This document shows, one piece after another, positions 33,579 to 41,489 of a DNA stretch of 64,000 bases (position 1 is the first letter of the stretch; each line of letters opens with the position of its first letter). The translations under genes were made by a program, and so were the position numbers. The DNA is taken from the NCBI GenBank assembly GCA_050260375.1, contig JBLNCA010000037.1, forward strand, positions 62,001 to 126,000, read 5' to 3'. The notes under the pieces are model-generated. The model saw nothing but the letters and a program-made list of their open reading frames with translations. It did no database searches and was not told the DNA's origin. Source of the stretch: DTFZ01 sp050260375. GTDB taxonomy: Bacteria; Bacillota; Clostridia; Christensenellales; SZUA-584.

Positions 33579-34214
33579 ATGAGCGTATTAACAGAGATAA
33601 GCACGTTTTTGCAGCAGGGCAAGGCCGCTGTGGTGAAAGAGCTTGTGGCAAAGGCGCTGCAGGAAGGGCTGACGGCGCAGGAGATACTCAGCGACGGGCT
33701 GCTGGCCGGAATGGGCGTAATAGGGGCTAAGTTTAAGAACAACGAAGTGTACGTCCCTGAAGTGCTGATAGCGGCGCGCGCGATGAACGCGGGCATGGAG
33801 GTATTAAAGCCCGTGCTCGTATCTTCCGACACGGCGTCTAAAGGCAAGGTGATACTCGGTACGGTAAAGGGAGACCTGCACGATATAGGCAAAAACCTCG
33901 TAAAGATAATGCTTGAGGGCAAAGGCCTGCAGGTAATAGACCTTGGCACCGACGTTGCGCCGCAGGCGTTTGTGGACGCGGCAATAAAGGAGAACGCTAA
34001 TATCATAGCCTGCTCGGCGCTGCTTACGACGACAATGATAGTGATGAAGGACGTCGTCAAAGAAGCGGAGGTAAGGGGCATAAAGGGAAAAGTAAAGATA
34101 ATGGTAGGCGGCGCGCCCGTAACGCAGAACTACTGCGATACGATTGGAGCGGACTACTATACATCCGATGCGGCCTCCGCAGCAGACGTGGCGTATAACA
34201 TCTGCCAGGGCTGA
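33579..34214 (+). CDS. Corrinoid (B12-binding) protein of MtaC/MtbC/MttC type
   Basis: Carries a methyl group on its cobamide between a substrate methyltransferase and a methyl acceptor. Seen: 211 residues, an N-terminal helical cap domain (MGVIGAKFKNNEVYVPEVLIAARAM) and a Rossmann B12 domain with the base-off motif GDLHDIGKNLV (DXHXXG), a SALLTTTM segment and GG in VGGAPVTQNYC. The ATG at 33579 has GGGAGGG 5 nt upstream. No methyltransferase gene of any type stands beside it; regulator, DUF1638 and RACo-like genes do. A terminator follows. Confidence 0.93.
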   Translation: MSVLTEISTFLQQGKAAVVKELVAKALQEGLTAQEILSDGLLAGMGVIGAKFKNNEVYVPEVLIAARAMNAGMEVLKPVLVSSDTASKGKVILGTVKGDLHDIGKNLVKIMLEGKGLQVIDLGTDVAPQAFVDAAIKENANIIACSALLTTTMIVMKDVVKEAEVRGIKGKVKIMVGGAPVTQNYCDTIGADYYTSDAASAADVAYNICQG

Positions 34215-34226
34215 AAAAGGAAACGG

Positions 34227-34249
34227 AAAGGGAGGCGCAGCCTCCTTTT
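34227..34249 (+). terminator. Terminator after the corrinoid protein gene (copy 1)
   Basis: GGAGGC, loop GCA, GCCTCC, TTTT. Nearly the same sequence occurs again at 34384-34405. Confidence 0.75.
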
Positions 34250-34268
34250 CTGAGTATAAACACCAATT

Positions 34269-34377
34269 TGTCATTCCGAGCTTGCGACCGAAGGGACGGG
34301 AATCCCATGGGAAATGCTTTAAAATAAGGGGATTCTTCAGTCGTTACACTCCTTCAAGCAAAGCTGACGGAATGACA
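34269..34377. repeat. 109-bp element with TGTCATTCCG inverted ends
   Basis: Starts TGTCATTCCGAG and ends CGGAATGACA, with inner GGAATCCC and GGGGATTC also in inverted relation. Same class as the element at 24484-24594. It lies between two copies of the same terminator, as if the insertion duplicated or carried it. Confidence 0.6.
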
Positions 34378-34383
34378 GCGCTG

Positions 34384-34405
34384 AAAGGAGGCACAGCCTC
34401 CTTTT
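34384..34405 (+). terminator. Second copy of the GGAGGC/GCCTCC terminator
   Basis: AAAGGAGGC, loop ACA, GCCTCC, TTTT. It matches 34227-34249 in all but one or two bases. It stands 79 bp before the DUF1638 gene. Confidence 0.7.
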
Positions 34406-34475
34406 AAAATCAGGGCTTCCAAAAAAGCCGGAGAAGTTTTGGGAGCCATAAAAGGGTTATAAGGTAAGGATAGGT

Positions 34476-35216
34476 ATGAAAAGATTGAAGCTGCTTGCCT
34501 GCAAAGCGATATACCGCGAGATGAGCCTGCTTTCTTCTTTATGCGGCAACTTTGTGGATGCGACGTACCTGCGGCAGGGGCTGCACGACACGCCGGCGCT
34601 GCTTCAAAAGGCGCTGCAGCAGGAGATAGACGGCATTGACTCCGGAGAGGACATGCATTCGTATAATCCGCGCTTCGGGAAGGATTTCGATGCGATAGTC
34701 TTAGGGTACGGTTTGTGCTCCAACGGCATAGCGGGCCTTTCGTCGCGCAAATATACCATAGTGGCGCCTAAAACGGACGACTGCATCGGGCTGCTGCTCG
34801 GCTCGTACGCAAGATACAGGGAGTATTTTGATAAGCACGGTGGCACATACTGGTACACGCCGTCGTGGATAGAGAACGCGTACACGCCCTCTGAGGAGAT
34901 GGAAAAGGCGCTGCTCGCCGAATATACGGAGAAGTACGGCGAAGAAAACGCCAGGTACCTTGTCGAAAACGAACTCGCGCTAAAAAATTACAGCAGGGCG
35001 GCTTATATAGCGTGGGACGAGTTGCCGTTCCCCGAACACGAGGAGTACACGCGCCGCGCAGCCGAGCATTACGGCTGGGAGTATGACAAAGTAGCGGGAG
35101 GAAAAGCGCTGCTTGAAGACCTGCTTAAAGGGAACTGGGACGAAAGATTTCTCGTGGTTGAGCCCGGCAAGCGCATAGAAGCGGACTACGAGGGAGGAGT
35201 TATAAAGGCCGTCTGA
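34476..35216 (+). CDS. DUF1638 family protein
   Basis: Function unknown. Seen: 246 residues with the family pattern LLACKAIYREMSLL at the start, FVDATYLRQGLHDTP, the IVLGYGLCSNGIAGL motif, PKTDDCIGLLLGS and GGTYWYTPSWIE. Single conserved Cys residues (Cys 9, Cys 86 in GYGLCSNG, Cys 103 in DDCIGLL) could bind metal or a cofactor. DUF1638 genes are commonly found with corrinoid methyltransferase genes in methanogens and acetogens, and that is the case here: corrinoid protein before, RACo-like activator after (21 nt gap). The ATG is preceded by a GGATAGGT purine-rich stretch. Confidence 0.85.
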   Translation: MKRLKLLACKAIYREMSLLSSLCGNFVDATYLRQGLHDTPALLQKALQQEIDGIDSGEDMHSYNPRFGKDFDAIVLGYGLCSNGIAGLSSRKYTIVAPKTDDCIGLLLGSYARYREYFDKHGGTYWYTPSWIENAYTPSEEMEKALLAEYTEKYGEENARYLVENELALKNYSRAAYIAWDELPFPEHEEYTRRAAEHYGWEYDKVAGGKALLEDLLKGNWDERFLVVEPGKRIEADYEGGVIKAV

Positions 35217-35237
35217 AAGCCTTTTTTAGGATTCTGT

Positions 35238-36626
35238 ATGGAAGATAAGATATATCCGTGCACGGGAGCGTGCCTGTTCGGCAAATGCAAGAACAAGACA
35301 TGTGTGCGCCACTTGCTAAAGCAGCGTGACGCCGTGCGGCTTGATGCGGAAATGAACATACTGACCGCGGGCAGGCTTCCCGATTTAAAGAGCGATAAAA
35401 CAGGATACGGCGCTGCCGTCGATATAGGCACGACTACGGTAGTCGCGTACCTTTACGACTGCGGAAAGGCAATACAGCTGGGCGCTGCCAGCCGCATAAA
35501 CTCGCAGGCTTCGTTGGGCGTAGACGTTATTTCGCGCATAAAATACTGCTCCGACTTCGAAAACGGGCTGCAGACGCTTAACAGCGCGATTATAAGCGAC
35601 ATAAACTCGCTGCTTGAAGAGCTTGCGAAATCACAGGGTATAAGCGCGGACGATGTAAGGCATATCGTCGTAACGGGCAACACTACAATGCTCCACCTGT
35701 TTGCGGGTATTTCACCCGTTTCCATGGGCGTGCTGCCCTTCAAGCCCGAGTCGCTGTTCGGAGAGTATTATGATTCCGGGAAGCTCGGGCTTTCCGCAAA
35801 ACACGCAAACGTCTATCTGATGCCATGCATATCCGCGTTCGTGGGCGGCGACATAACGGCCGCTATACTTGCCAGCGGGCTTTATAAAGAAAAGCAGCTT
35901 TGCGCGCTGCTAGATATAGGTACTAACGGGGAGGTCGCGCTGGGAAACAGCGATTTTCTGTACGTTACATCGACGGCTGCGGGTCCAGCGTTTGAGGGCG
36001 CGCAGATAAGCCGCGGCATGGCGGGCGTGCCGGGCGCGATAAATAGGGTGTATCCATACAACGGAGCAATCGAAATCACGACGATAGGGGACAGGCCCGC
36101 GCAGGGAGTATGCGGCTCGGGGCTATTAGACGCGGCGGCGCTGATGGTCAGCTCCGGGTTGGTGGACGAAACGGGCAGGATTGCAGACAAAAGCGAAGCT
36201 ATGAGCCGCTATATCGTCGAATCGGACGGACAGCCGGGCATAGAGATAAGCCCGGGCATTGTCATTACGCAGAAGGATATACGCGAGATACAGACCGCAA
36301 AGGCTGCGATAGCCGCGGGGCTGGAAGCGCTGCTGCACCACGCGGGCAAGGCTATAGAGGATGTAAGCAAAATATACCTTGCGGGCGGCTTTGGCAATTT
36401 CATGGACCCGAACAGCGCTATTAAGGTAGGGCTGCTGCCCAGTCAGGCCGCAGGCAGCATTGGGGCCATAGGAAACGCCGCGGGCACCGGCGCGATAATG
36501 GCGCTTCTTCGAGACGAATATAAACAAACATGCGAAGAGATAGCAAAGACCGGGCGGCATGTCGAGCTCGGCAGCAACCCGGTCTTTTTTGAACGTTATA
36601 TTGAAAACATGTACTTTAAGAGCTAA
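35238..36626 (+). CDS. RACo-like corrinoid-activating ATPase (DUF4445/ASKHA), lacking the ferredoxin domain
   Basis: Reductively reactivates the Co(II) form of a corrinoid protein using ATP. Seen: 462 residues. The ASKHA part holds YGAAVDIGTTTVVAYL, VTGNTTMLHLFAG, LMPCISAFVGGDITAAI, ALLDIGTNGEVAL, the GPAFEGAQISRGM segment, QGVCGSGLLDA and YLAGGFGNFMDP, as in the DUF4445 C-terminal half of RACo. Standard RACo has an N-terminal [2Fe-2S] domain and is about 600 residues or more; here only about 55 residues precede the ASKHA part. They contain four Cys (8, 12, 17, 22; spacing CX3CX4CX4C), which may hold a different cluster. It ends 6 nt from the convergent PASTA gene. Confidence 0.88.
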   Translation: MEDKIYPCTGACLFGKCKNKTCVRHLLKQRDAVRLDAEMNILTAGRLPDLKSDKTGYGAAVDIGTTTVVAYLYDCGKAIQLGAASRINSQASLGVDVISRIKYCSDFENGLQTLNSAIISDINSLLEELAKSQGISADDVRHIVVTGNTTMLHLFAGISPVSMGVLPFKPESLFGEYYDSGKLGLSAKHANVYLMPCISAFVGGDITAAILASGLYKEKQLCALLDIGTNGEVALGNSDFLYVTSTAAGPAFEGAQISRGMAGVPGAINRVYPYNGAIEITTIGDRPAQGVCGSGLLDAAALMVSSGLVDETGRIADKSEAMSRYIVESDGQPGIEISPGIVITQKDIREIQTAKAAIAAGLEALLHHAGKAIEDVSKIYLAGGFGNFMDPNSAIKVGLLPSQAAGSIGAIGNAAGTGAIMALLRDEYKQTCEEIAKTGRHVELGSNPVFFERYIENMYFKS

Positions 36627-36632
36627 AGCCCG

Positions 36633-38372
36633 TTACGGCGACGGCGGCTGCGGGCCAACGTTAAGCGTAATAGCAGTGCCCGCGGGCACGGTCGTTCCCG
36701 CTACAATAGACTGAGAAACGACAATGCCTACTTTGCTTGCATCATATGTGCTGTCGTCAACGAACGTTATTGTTAAACTCTGAACATATTCCGGATTTAA
36801 ACGAATATCATCCTTTTTTGAGCCAAGAAAATTGGGTACGGTAACCGTGGACACAGGCACGAATTTGAGCGTTACGGACGTTCCGTCCGAGACCTCCGCG
36901 CCCGCCGGTATGCTCTGGTACCACACTTCGCCGGGCAGCCTTCCCGCGCATGCTTCCGGAACCAACACTGGAACGATACCTGCCGCGTCGCACATCGCTA
37001 TAGCCTCTTCGCGGGTTATCGCCGTATCGTAACCCCTTGTCGCGGATACGGTGTCGTCCACGAAATCGGGCATGTATATTATCTTGCCGAGCGAGACGGT
37101 GATGTTTATGGTCTTCTTGACGCCTATCATGGTGTTCGCTACGTCCTGGTAAATTATAGTGCCCTTCGGGGAGCTGCTTTGCGTCTCCGTGACCTTTATT
37201 GTTATATTGGCGCCCTTGGTGTTAAGGTCGTTCGCCCAGCTTTCTATCGCGTCCCTCGTCTGGCCGACGAATGAAGCCAGCTGTATCTTATTGCCCAGAG
37301 AATAATTGAGCTCTATGTAATCGCCTTCCTCATACACCGTGCCCGCTTCTATGCTCTGGGAGAGGAACACGCCCGCTTTGGAATTGGAGTACTTCTCGTT
37401 TATCGTAACGGGTATGCCCAGCGTCGACGCAACGGCCGCGGCCTGGTCTTTCGAATAGTCCGAGAAATCGGGTATCGTTATTTTCTTGCCCTTGGAGACG
37501 ACGAGCTTTATCTCCGTACCTTTTGCCACCTTTTCCTGCGACTTGACGCTTTGGGATATTACCGTTCCCTTGGGCACATAGTCGTCGTATTGCTCTTCAA
37601 CGATAAGCGTTATTCCGTTCTGGCTGGCAAATATGTAGCTTTCCGATATGGACATGGCCTTGAAATCGGGCACTGTTACCTGCACCATGCTCTCGTCTTC
37701 AGAGCCTTTCGACACTATGACGTACAACGGGGTATCGCGCCTTATTTTGTCGCCCGCGACTTTGTCGTCGTTTATCTCGTACCTTATAACGTGGTTTGCG
37801 GGAACGGTATCGTTGTACTCCGACGTGATGCGCACCTTGGACATGAAATTCTTATCCGCCCATGCCTGCACCTCGTCCATAGTCATCGACATGATATCGG
37901 GCAGCTCGACCAAAACCGACAGGTCGTGCCCCTTGGATACTGTAAGCGTCAAAAACTCGCCCTTCTTTATTGTCTTGTCGGGCTCGACGCTCTGCGCAAT
38001 TATCTTGCTTGCTTCAAACTCGTCGTTGAACTCCTCCTCAACGTTGAGCAGCACGCCGTTCTGGTTGGCCCACAGCTCCGCGTCGGAAAGCGACATGCCT
38101 TTAAAGTCGATTACTTTTATTCCGCCGCCCAACACAAGCAAGAGTATAACTATCAGGGCTACGACCACCGCGCTTCCCGCTATTATCGGTATAAGCAGCT
38201 GCGGCCTTCTCGAAGGCGGCGGCCCGCCTGTTAACTCGGGCTTTTTGAACCCGCTTTTTTCTTCGAATTTATAGCCGAGATCGACGTCCTTAACGACTAT
38301 CTCGCTCGGGGGCTGTTTATATTCGCCCATGTTTTTGCCATAATTGCTTAAAAAGCCGTTGTTATCGCTCAT
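36633..38372 (-). CDS. Membrane-anchored PASTA-repeat protein without kinase domain
   Basis: Seen: 579 residues; a cytosolic N-terminus of about 60 residues, one membrane helix (about 63-82, LLIPIIAGSAVVVALIVILL), then seven PASTA-like repeats outside, most carrying a G.V..QSV..G..V..G..I.L.VSKG pattern (for example PKGTVISQSVKSQEK). The end is a short Pro tail. PASTA domains bind uncrosslinked peptidoglycan or lipid II; they usually sit on a Ser/Thr kinase, which is missing here. It follows an ABC transporter in the same direction, with a 13-nt gap, so it is probably co-expressed. The ATG at 38372 has AGAGG 8 nt upstream. Confidence 0.88.
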   Translation of the reverse strand: MSDNNGFLSNYGKNMGEYKQPPSEIVVKDVDLGYKFEEKSGFKKPELTGGPPPSRRPQLLIPIIAGSAVVVALIVILLLVLGGGIKVIDFKGMSLSDAELWANQNGVLLNVEEEFNDEFEASKIIAQSVEPDKTIKKGEFLTLTVSKGHDLSVLVELPDIMSMTMDEVQAWADKNFMSKVRITSEYNDTVPANHVIRYEINDDKVAGDKIRRDTPLYVIVSKGSEDESMVQVTVPDFKAMSISESYIFASQNGITLIVEEQYDDYVPKGTVISQSVKSQEKVAKGTEIKLVVSKGKKITIPDFSDYSKDQAAAVASTLGIPVTINEKYSNSKAGVFLSQSIEAGTVYEEGDYIELNYSLGNKIQLASFVGQTRDAIESWANDLNTKGANITIKVTETQSSSPKGTIIYQDVANTMIGVKKTINITVSLGKIIYMPDFVDDTVSATRGYDTAITREEAIAMCDAAGIVPVLVPEACAGRLPGEVWYQSIPAGAEVSDGTSVTLKFVPVSTVTVPNFLGSKKDDIRLNPEYVQSLTITFVDDSTYDASKVGIVVSQSIVAGTTVPAGTAITLNVGPQPPSP

Positions 38373-38385
38373 CAATTGGCCTCTC

Positions 38386-40227
38386 TTAATTTGTTATATC
38401 GCGTTTCCTGAAAGTAAGTATCGATACAATGACGCATATTGCCGACAGCGCCAGCAGCAGTATTATACCATATGTCACGCTCAAGGGCACGCCCCTTAAA
38501 ATGAGCTGCATCGCGTTTGTGGGCTCTATATACGTGTTGAAATTCGTATACGAAGTGCTGTACGGCATGAAGAACGCCGAGAGCTGCACATAGGGTATAG
38601 GCGTATACGCTATCCACTCCACTACGCGGGTAGATGTCAGCGCGTCCATCAGCAGGTAGCATCCTATAAAGCATATTACCGGTATCGATATGGAGACGGC
38701 TATGTTCTTGACAAGCATCGACAGCATGAACGCCACGCTGTATGCGAAAATCACCGACACCGAGCATGCAAGAAGCTCGGGTATATATACGCCGAAGAAG
38801 CCTACTCCGCCCGCTACCGAATAGTTCGGGAAAGCAAAGTCGGAAAATCCGAAGCATATGCCGTTTGTAACGACGTTGAGTATCGAACCGACGAAGTATA
38901 TGCCAAGCGAGAGCACAAGCGCCGCAATAAACTTGGACATGAGTATCTTTGTGCGCGTCTTGGGGCGTATGAGCAGCAGCCTTATCGTTCCGAGCTGGAA
39001 CTCGCTTCCCATTATCCAGCCGCCTACCAGCACCGCGAACAGCGCCACTATTATCGAGTAATCGAGGAACTTTACAGTTGCCATGCGAGCGCCGTCCGGA
39101 ACATATTTCATATCCGGCTTGTCGGCATCAAGGCTGTTTCGCGCCACAAGCTCGATATTCTGACACTCCAGCTTCTTGGCGTTCATTTCCGCCTGATATC
39201 TGTGATACGTCTCGTACTGATCTTTTAAATACTGGTAATCGGGCTTGTTGAAGTCCTCTTCGGAGACGATTTCAAAGTTGAGCAGAAACGCCTGCGCTTG
39301 CTGTATATCGTTTATTGCCGAGTTCTGCCACATATCCGTATTTGGTATTATATTCTTCTCAAGCCTGTATTGCAGCAAGGGTATAGCGCTTTCCCTTATG
39401 CGCTTTATTTCGTTGTTAAGCATTTCTATCTGCTTGCTTAATGATTCTTCCTGCTCGGGATGTTCTATTATATCCTGCTCGAATATCGCTATCTGATCCT
39501 CGTTGTTTTTGATGTATTCTTCCTGCTGCAGTATGCTGAGTTCGATATAAAGCGGGAAGTCGTCGTTGTCAATCATCTGGTATACTTTGCCGAGATATTC
39601 GTCCGCCTTATCTATCGCGGCAAGCCTTTCTTCAGAAGATATGTCTACGTATTTCTTTTTGAAGTTTTCCTCCGTGTCATAGTATGTGCCGAACATCTGG
39701 GAGACTTCAAGCAGCGCGGCTATGTCCTGTTCGCTGTTCTCGTACAAAAACTTATCGTTAAGCATCGTTATGCCGCTCCATTGGAAGTCCATGCGGTAAT
39801 CCTCGTATGTAGTAACCTTTACCGCGAAATGCATATAGAAGTCTTCCTGCGCATCCATTAGCTTAAGCGCCAGACCAGAGGAAGCGCTTTGCTGGAACGT
39901 CATCGAGCCCTTTTCTATCATCTGCCGCTGCTGCTGTATATTCTTCAGCGCCCAGTACGACGGGTTGTCGGGAGTTATTTCGACGCCGTCGACTATTATC
40001 GGCTCCTCGCCGGGATAAGCTCCCTTATACGCAACGTCTCTAGCCATGGCGCTGCTCGAATAAATTATCGGCCCGCCCGGATAAGCCCGCTCGGACGGGG
40101 GAGGTATAAGCGCGGTTACCACCGGTATGGCAACAGAAGCGGCAAGCACGAGTATGCCTATTATAAGGAGGAATTTAGACCTTAATATATTTACAATTTC
40201 CAATTTTACCTGTCTTAAAAAACTCAT
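38386..40227 (-). CDS. ABC transporter permease with large extracytoplasmic domain
   Basis: Seen: 613 residues; one membrane helix near the N-terminus (LLIIGILVLAASVAIPVVTAL), then about 330 residues outside, largely helical and acidic with coiled-coil character (QEEYIKNNEDQIAIFEQDII), then about six membrane helices in the C-terminal third containing the ABC-2 permease-type segment GSEFQLGTIRLLLIRPKTR. The ATG at 40227 is chosen for AAAGGA 7 nt upstream; the longer frame reaches back to the ATPase stop without a site. Pairs with the ATPase gene immediately before it. The substrate is unknown; the PASTA partner suggests an envelope role. Confidence 0.85.
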   Translation of the reverse strand: MSFLRQVKLEIVNILRSKFLLIIGILVLAASVAIPVVTALIPPPSERAYPGGPIIYSSSAMARDVAYKGAYPGEEPIIVDGVEITPDNPSYWALKNIQQQRQMIEKGSMTFQQSASSGLALKLMDAQEDFYMHFAVKVTTYEDYRMDFQWSGITMLNDKFLYENSEQDIAALLEVSQMFGTYYDTEENFKKKYVDISSEERLAAIDKADEYLGKVYQMIDNDDFPLYIELSILQQEEYIKNNEDQIAIFEQDIIEHPEQEESLSKQIEMLNNEIKRIRESAIPLLQYRLEKNIIPNTDMWQNSAINDIQQAQAFLLNFEIVSEEDFNKPDYQYLKDQYETYHRYQAEMNAKKLECQNIELVARNSLDADKPDMKYVPDGARMATVKFLDYSIIVALFAVLVGGWIMGSEFQLGTIRLLLIRPKTRTKILMSKFIAALVLSLGIYFVGSILNVVTNGICFGFSDFAFPNYSVAGGVGFFGVYIPELLACSVSVIFAYSVAFMLSMLVKNIAVSISIPVICFIGCYLLMDALTSTRVVEWIAYTPIPYVQLSAFFMPYSTSYTNFNTYIEPTNAMQLILRGVPLSVTYGIILLLALSAICVIVSILTFRKRDITN

Positions 40228-40259
40228 CGTTATAGTCCTTTCTGCTAATGCAAAGCCCA

Positions 40260-41180
40260 TCAGCGGATCTGCGTCTTTGTGCCTGTCGTCATCGATATGA
40301 AGTCCTGCTCGAGCGTCCTTTGCGCCTGGTTGACAGCATATATGTCTATATTCATATCAACAAGCGATTTTACCAGCCCGGGAACAAGCTCCCGCTTCAT
40401 TATCACGGTAACATTGCCGTTTTCCCTGTCAACGTTGGCGTTGAGGCCTTTGAAATATTCAAACGTTTTATCGCTGTCGCTGGTTATGAACGTATACTTA
40501 TATATGCCTTCGACGTTGTTCTCAATCTGGCTTATTGTTTTTTCGCCTATCATGACTCCGTTGTCGATTATGTATATCCTGTCGCACATCAGCTCCATCT
40601 CTGAGAGCAAATGGCTTGAAATGAATACGCCGACCGACGCGTTTTTTGCAAGGTATTTTAACAGATCGCGAAGCTCCTTTATGCCTATCGGGTCAAGGCC
40701 GTTGGTAGGCTCGTCGAGTACAAGTAGGCGCGGAGTATGGAGCAGCGCCTGAGCTATGCCTATCCTCTGGCGCATACCCAGCGAATATGATTTTACTTTG
40801 TCGTTTATTCGCTGCGACATTTTGACGAGCTCTACGACCTCGTCAATGGTCTCTTTTTTTGCGCGGCTGTACATTGACGCGTAGTATTCGAGGTTCTGCC
40901 TGCCCGTCATTCTCTTGTAGAGATCCGGGTTTTCGATGATGCCGCCGACGTACTGCATCGCGTTTTCAAAGTCGGTTACAATGTCGTGCCCGCAAATGGT
41001 TATACTGCCTGCAGTTATCGTAAACAAGCCCATTATCATCTTGATAGTCGTTGTCTTCCCTGCGCCGTTCGGGCCAAGAAAACCGACGATCTCGCCTGGA
41101 TTCACCGTAAGGGATATATTATCCAGTATCTTTTTCTTCTTGATGATCTTTGTAAGACCTTCGATTTTTAACAGTTCCAA
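40260..41180 (-). CDS. ABC transporter ATP-binding protein
   Basis: Energises the permease that follows. Seen: about 306 residues with Walker A GPNGAGKT, signature YSLGMRQRIGIAQAL, Walker B LLVLDEPTNGLDP, and the His switch in FISSHLL; then a C-terminal regulatory part of about 85 residues. This is the ABC-2 exporter type (CcmA/BcrA-like). A TTG at 41180 has AAAGG 8 nt upstream and gives the usual family start; a GTG at 41198 would add six residues but has no site. It is first in the ABC-PASTA operon. In 41181-41331 no further gene is seen. Confidence 0.92.
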   Translation of the reverse strand: MELLKIEGLTKIIKKKKILDNISLTVNPGEIVGFLGPNGAGKTTTIKMIMGLFTITAGSITICGHDIVTDFENAMQYVGGIIENPDLYKRMTGRQNLEYYASMYSRAKKETIDEVVELVKMSQRINDKVKSYSLGMRQRIGIAQALLHTPRLLVLDEPTNGLDPIGIKELRDLLKYLAKNASVGVFISSHLLSEMELMCDRIYIIDNGVMIGEKTISQIENNVEGIYKYTFITSDSDKTFEYFKGLNANVDRENGNVTVIMKRELVPGLVKSLVDMNIDIYAVNQAQRTLEQDFISMTTGTKTQIR

Positions 41181-41331
41181 TGTCGCATCCTTTCCCACAA
41201 AATGTGAAGCTTATTTATCTATGGCAGATATTATTGACTCATTAACTTTAGACGAGGCAGCTGTGATAAAAGTTCCCATACTCAATGAAAATATAAGAAA
41301 ATTTATATCAAGGAATATATATGCGTAATTG

Positions 41332-41360
41332 TTGCGAAATAATAAAAACTGTTATACAAT
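41332..41360 (+). promoter_or_regulatory. Promoter of the large hybrid kinase gene
   Basis: TTGCGA (41332-41337), 17 nt, TACAAT (41355-41360), about 130 bp before the start codon. Confidence 0.5.
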
Positions 41361-41489
41361 GGAAACAACAAATACTTAAAGTTCCATTTTGTAAATGCTC
41401 CATAATCTTTCATCCGCCAATAAAAACGTGCGCAAATTAACAGGATTATTAAAGATTATTTGTTGCAGATATATACCAATGGGGGGGAT

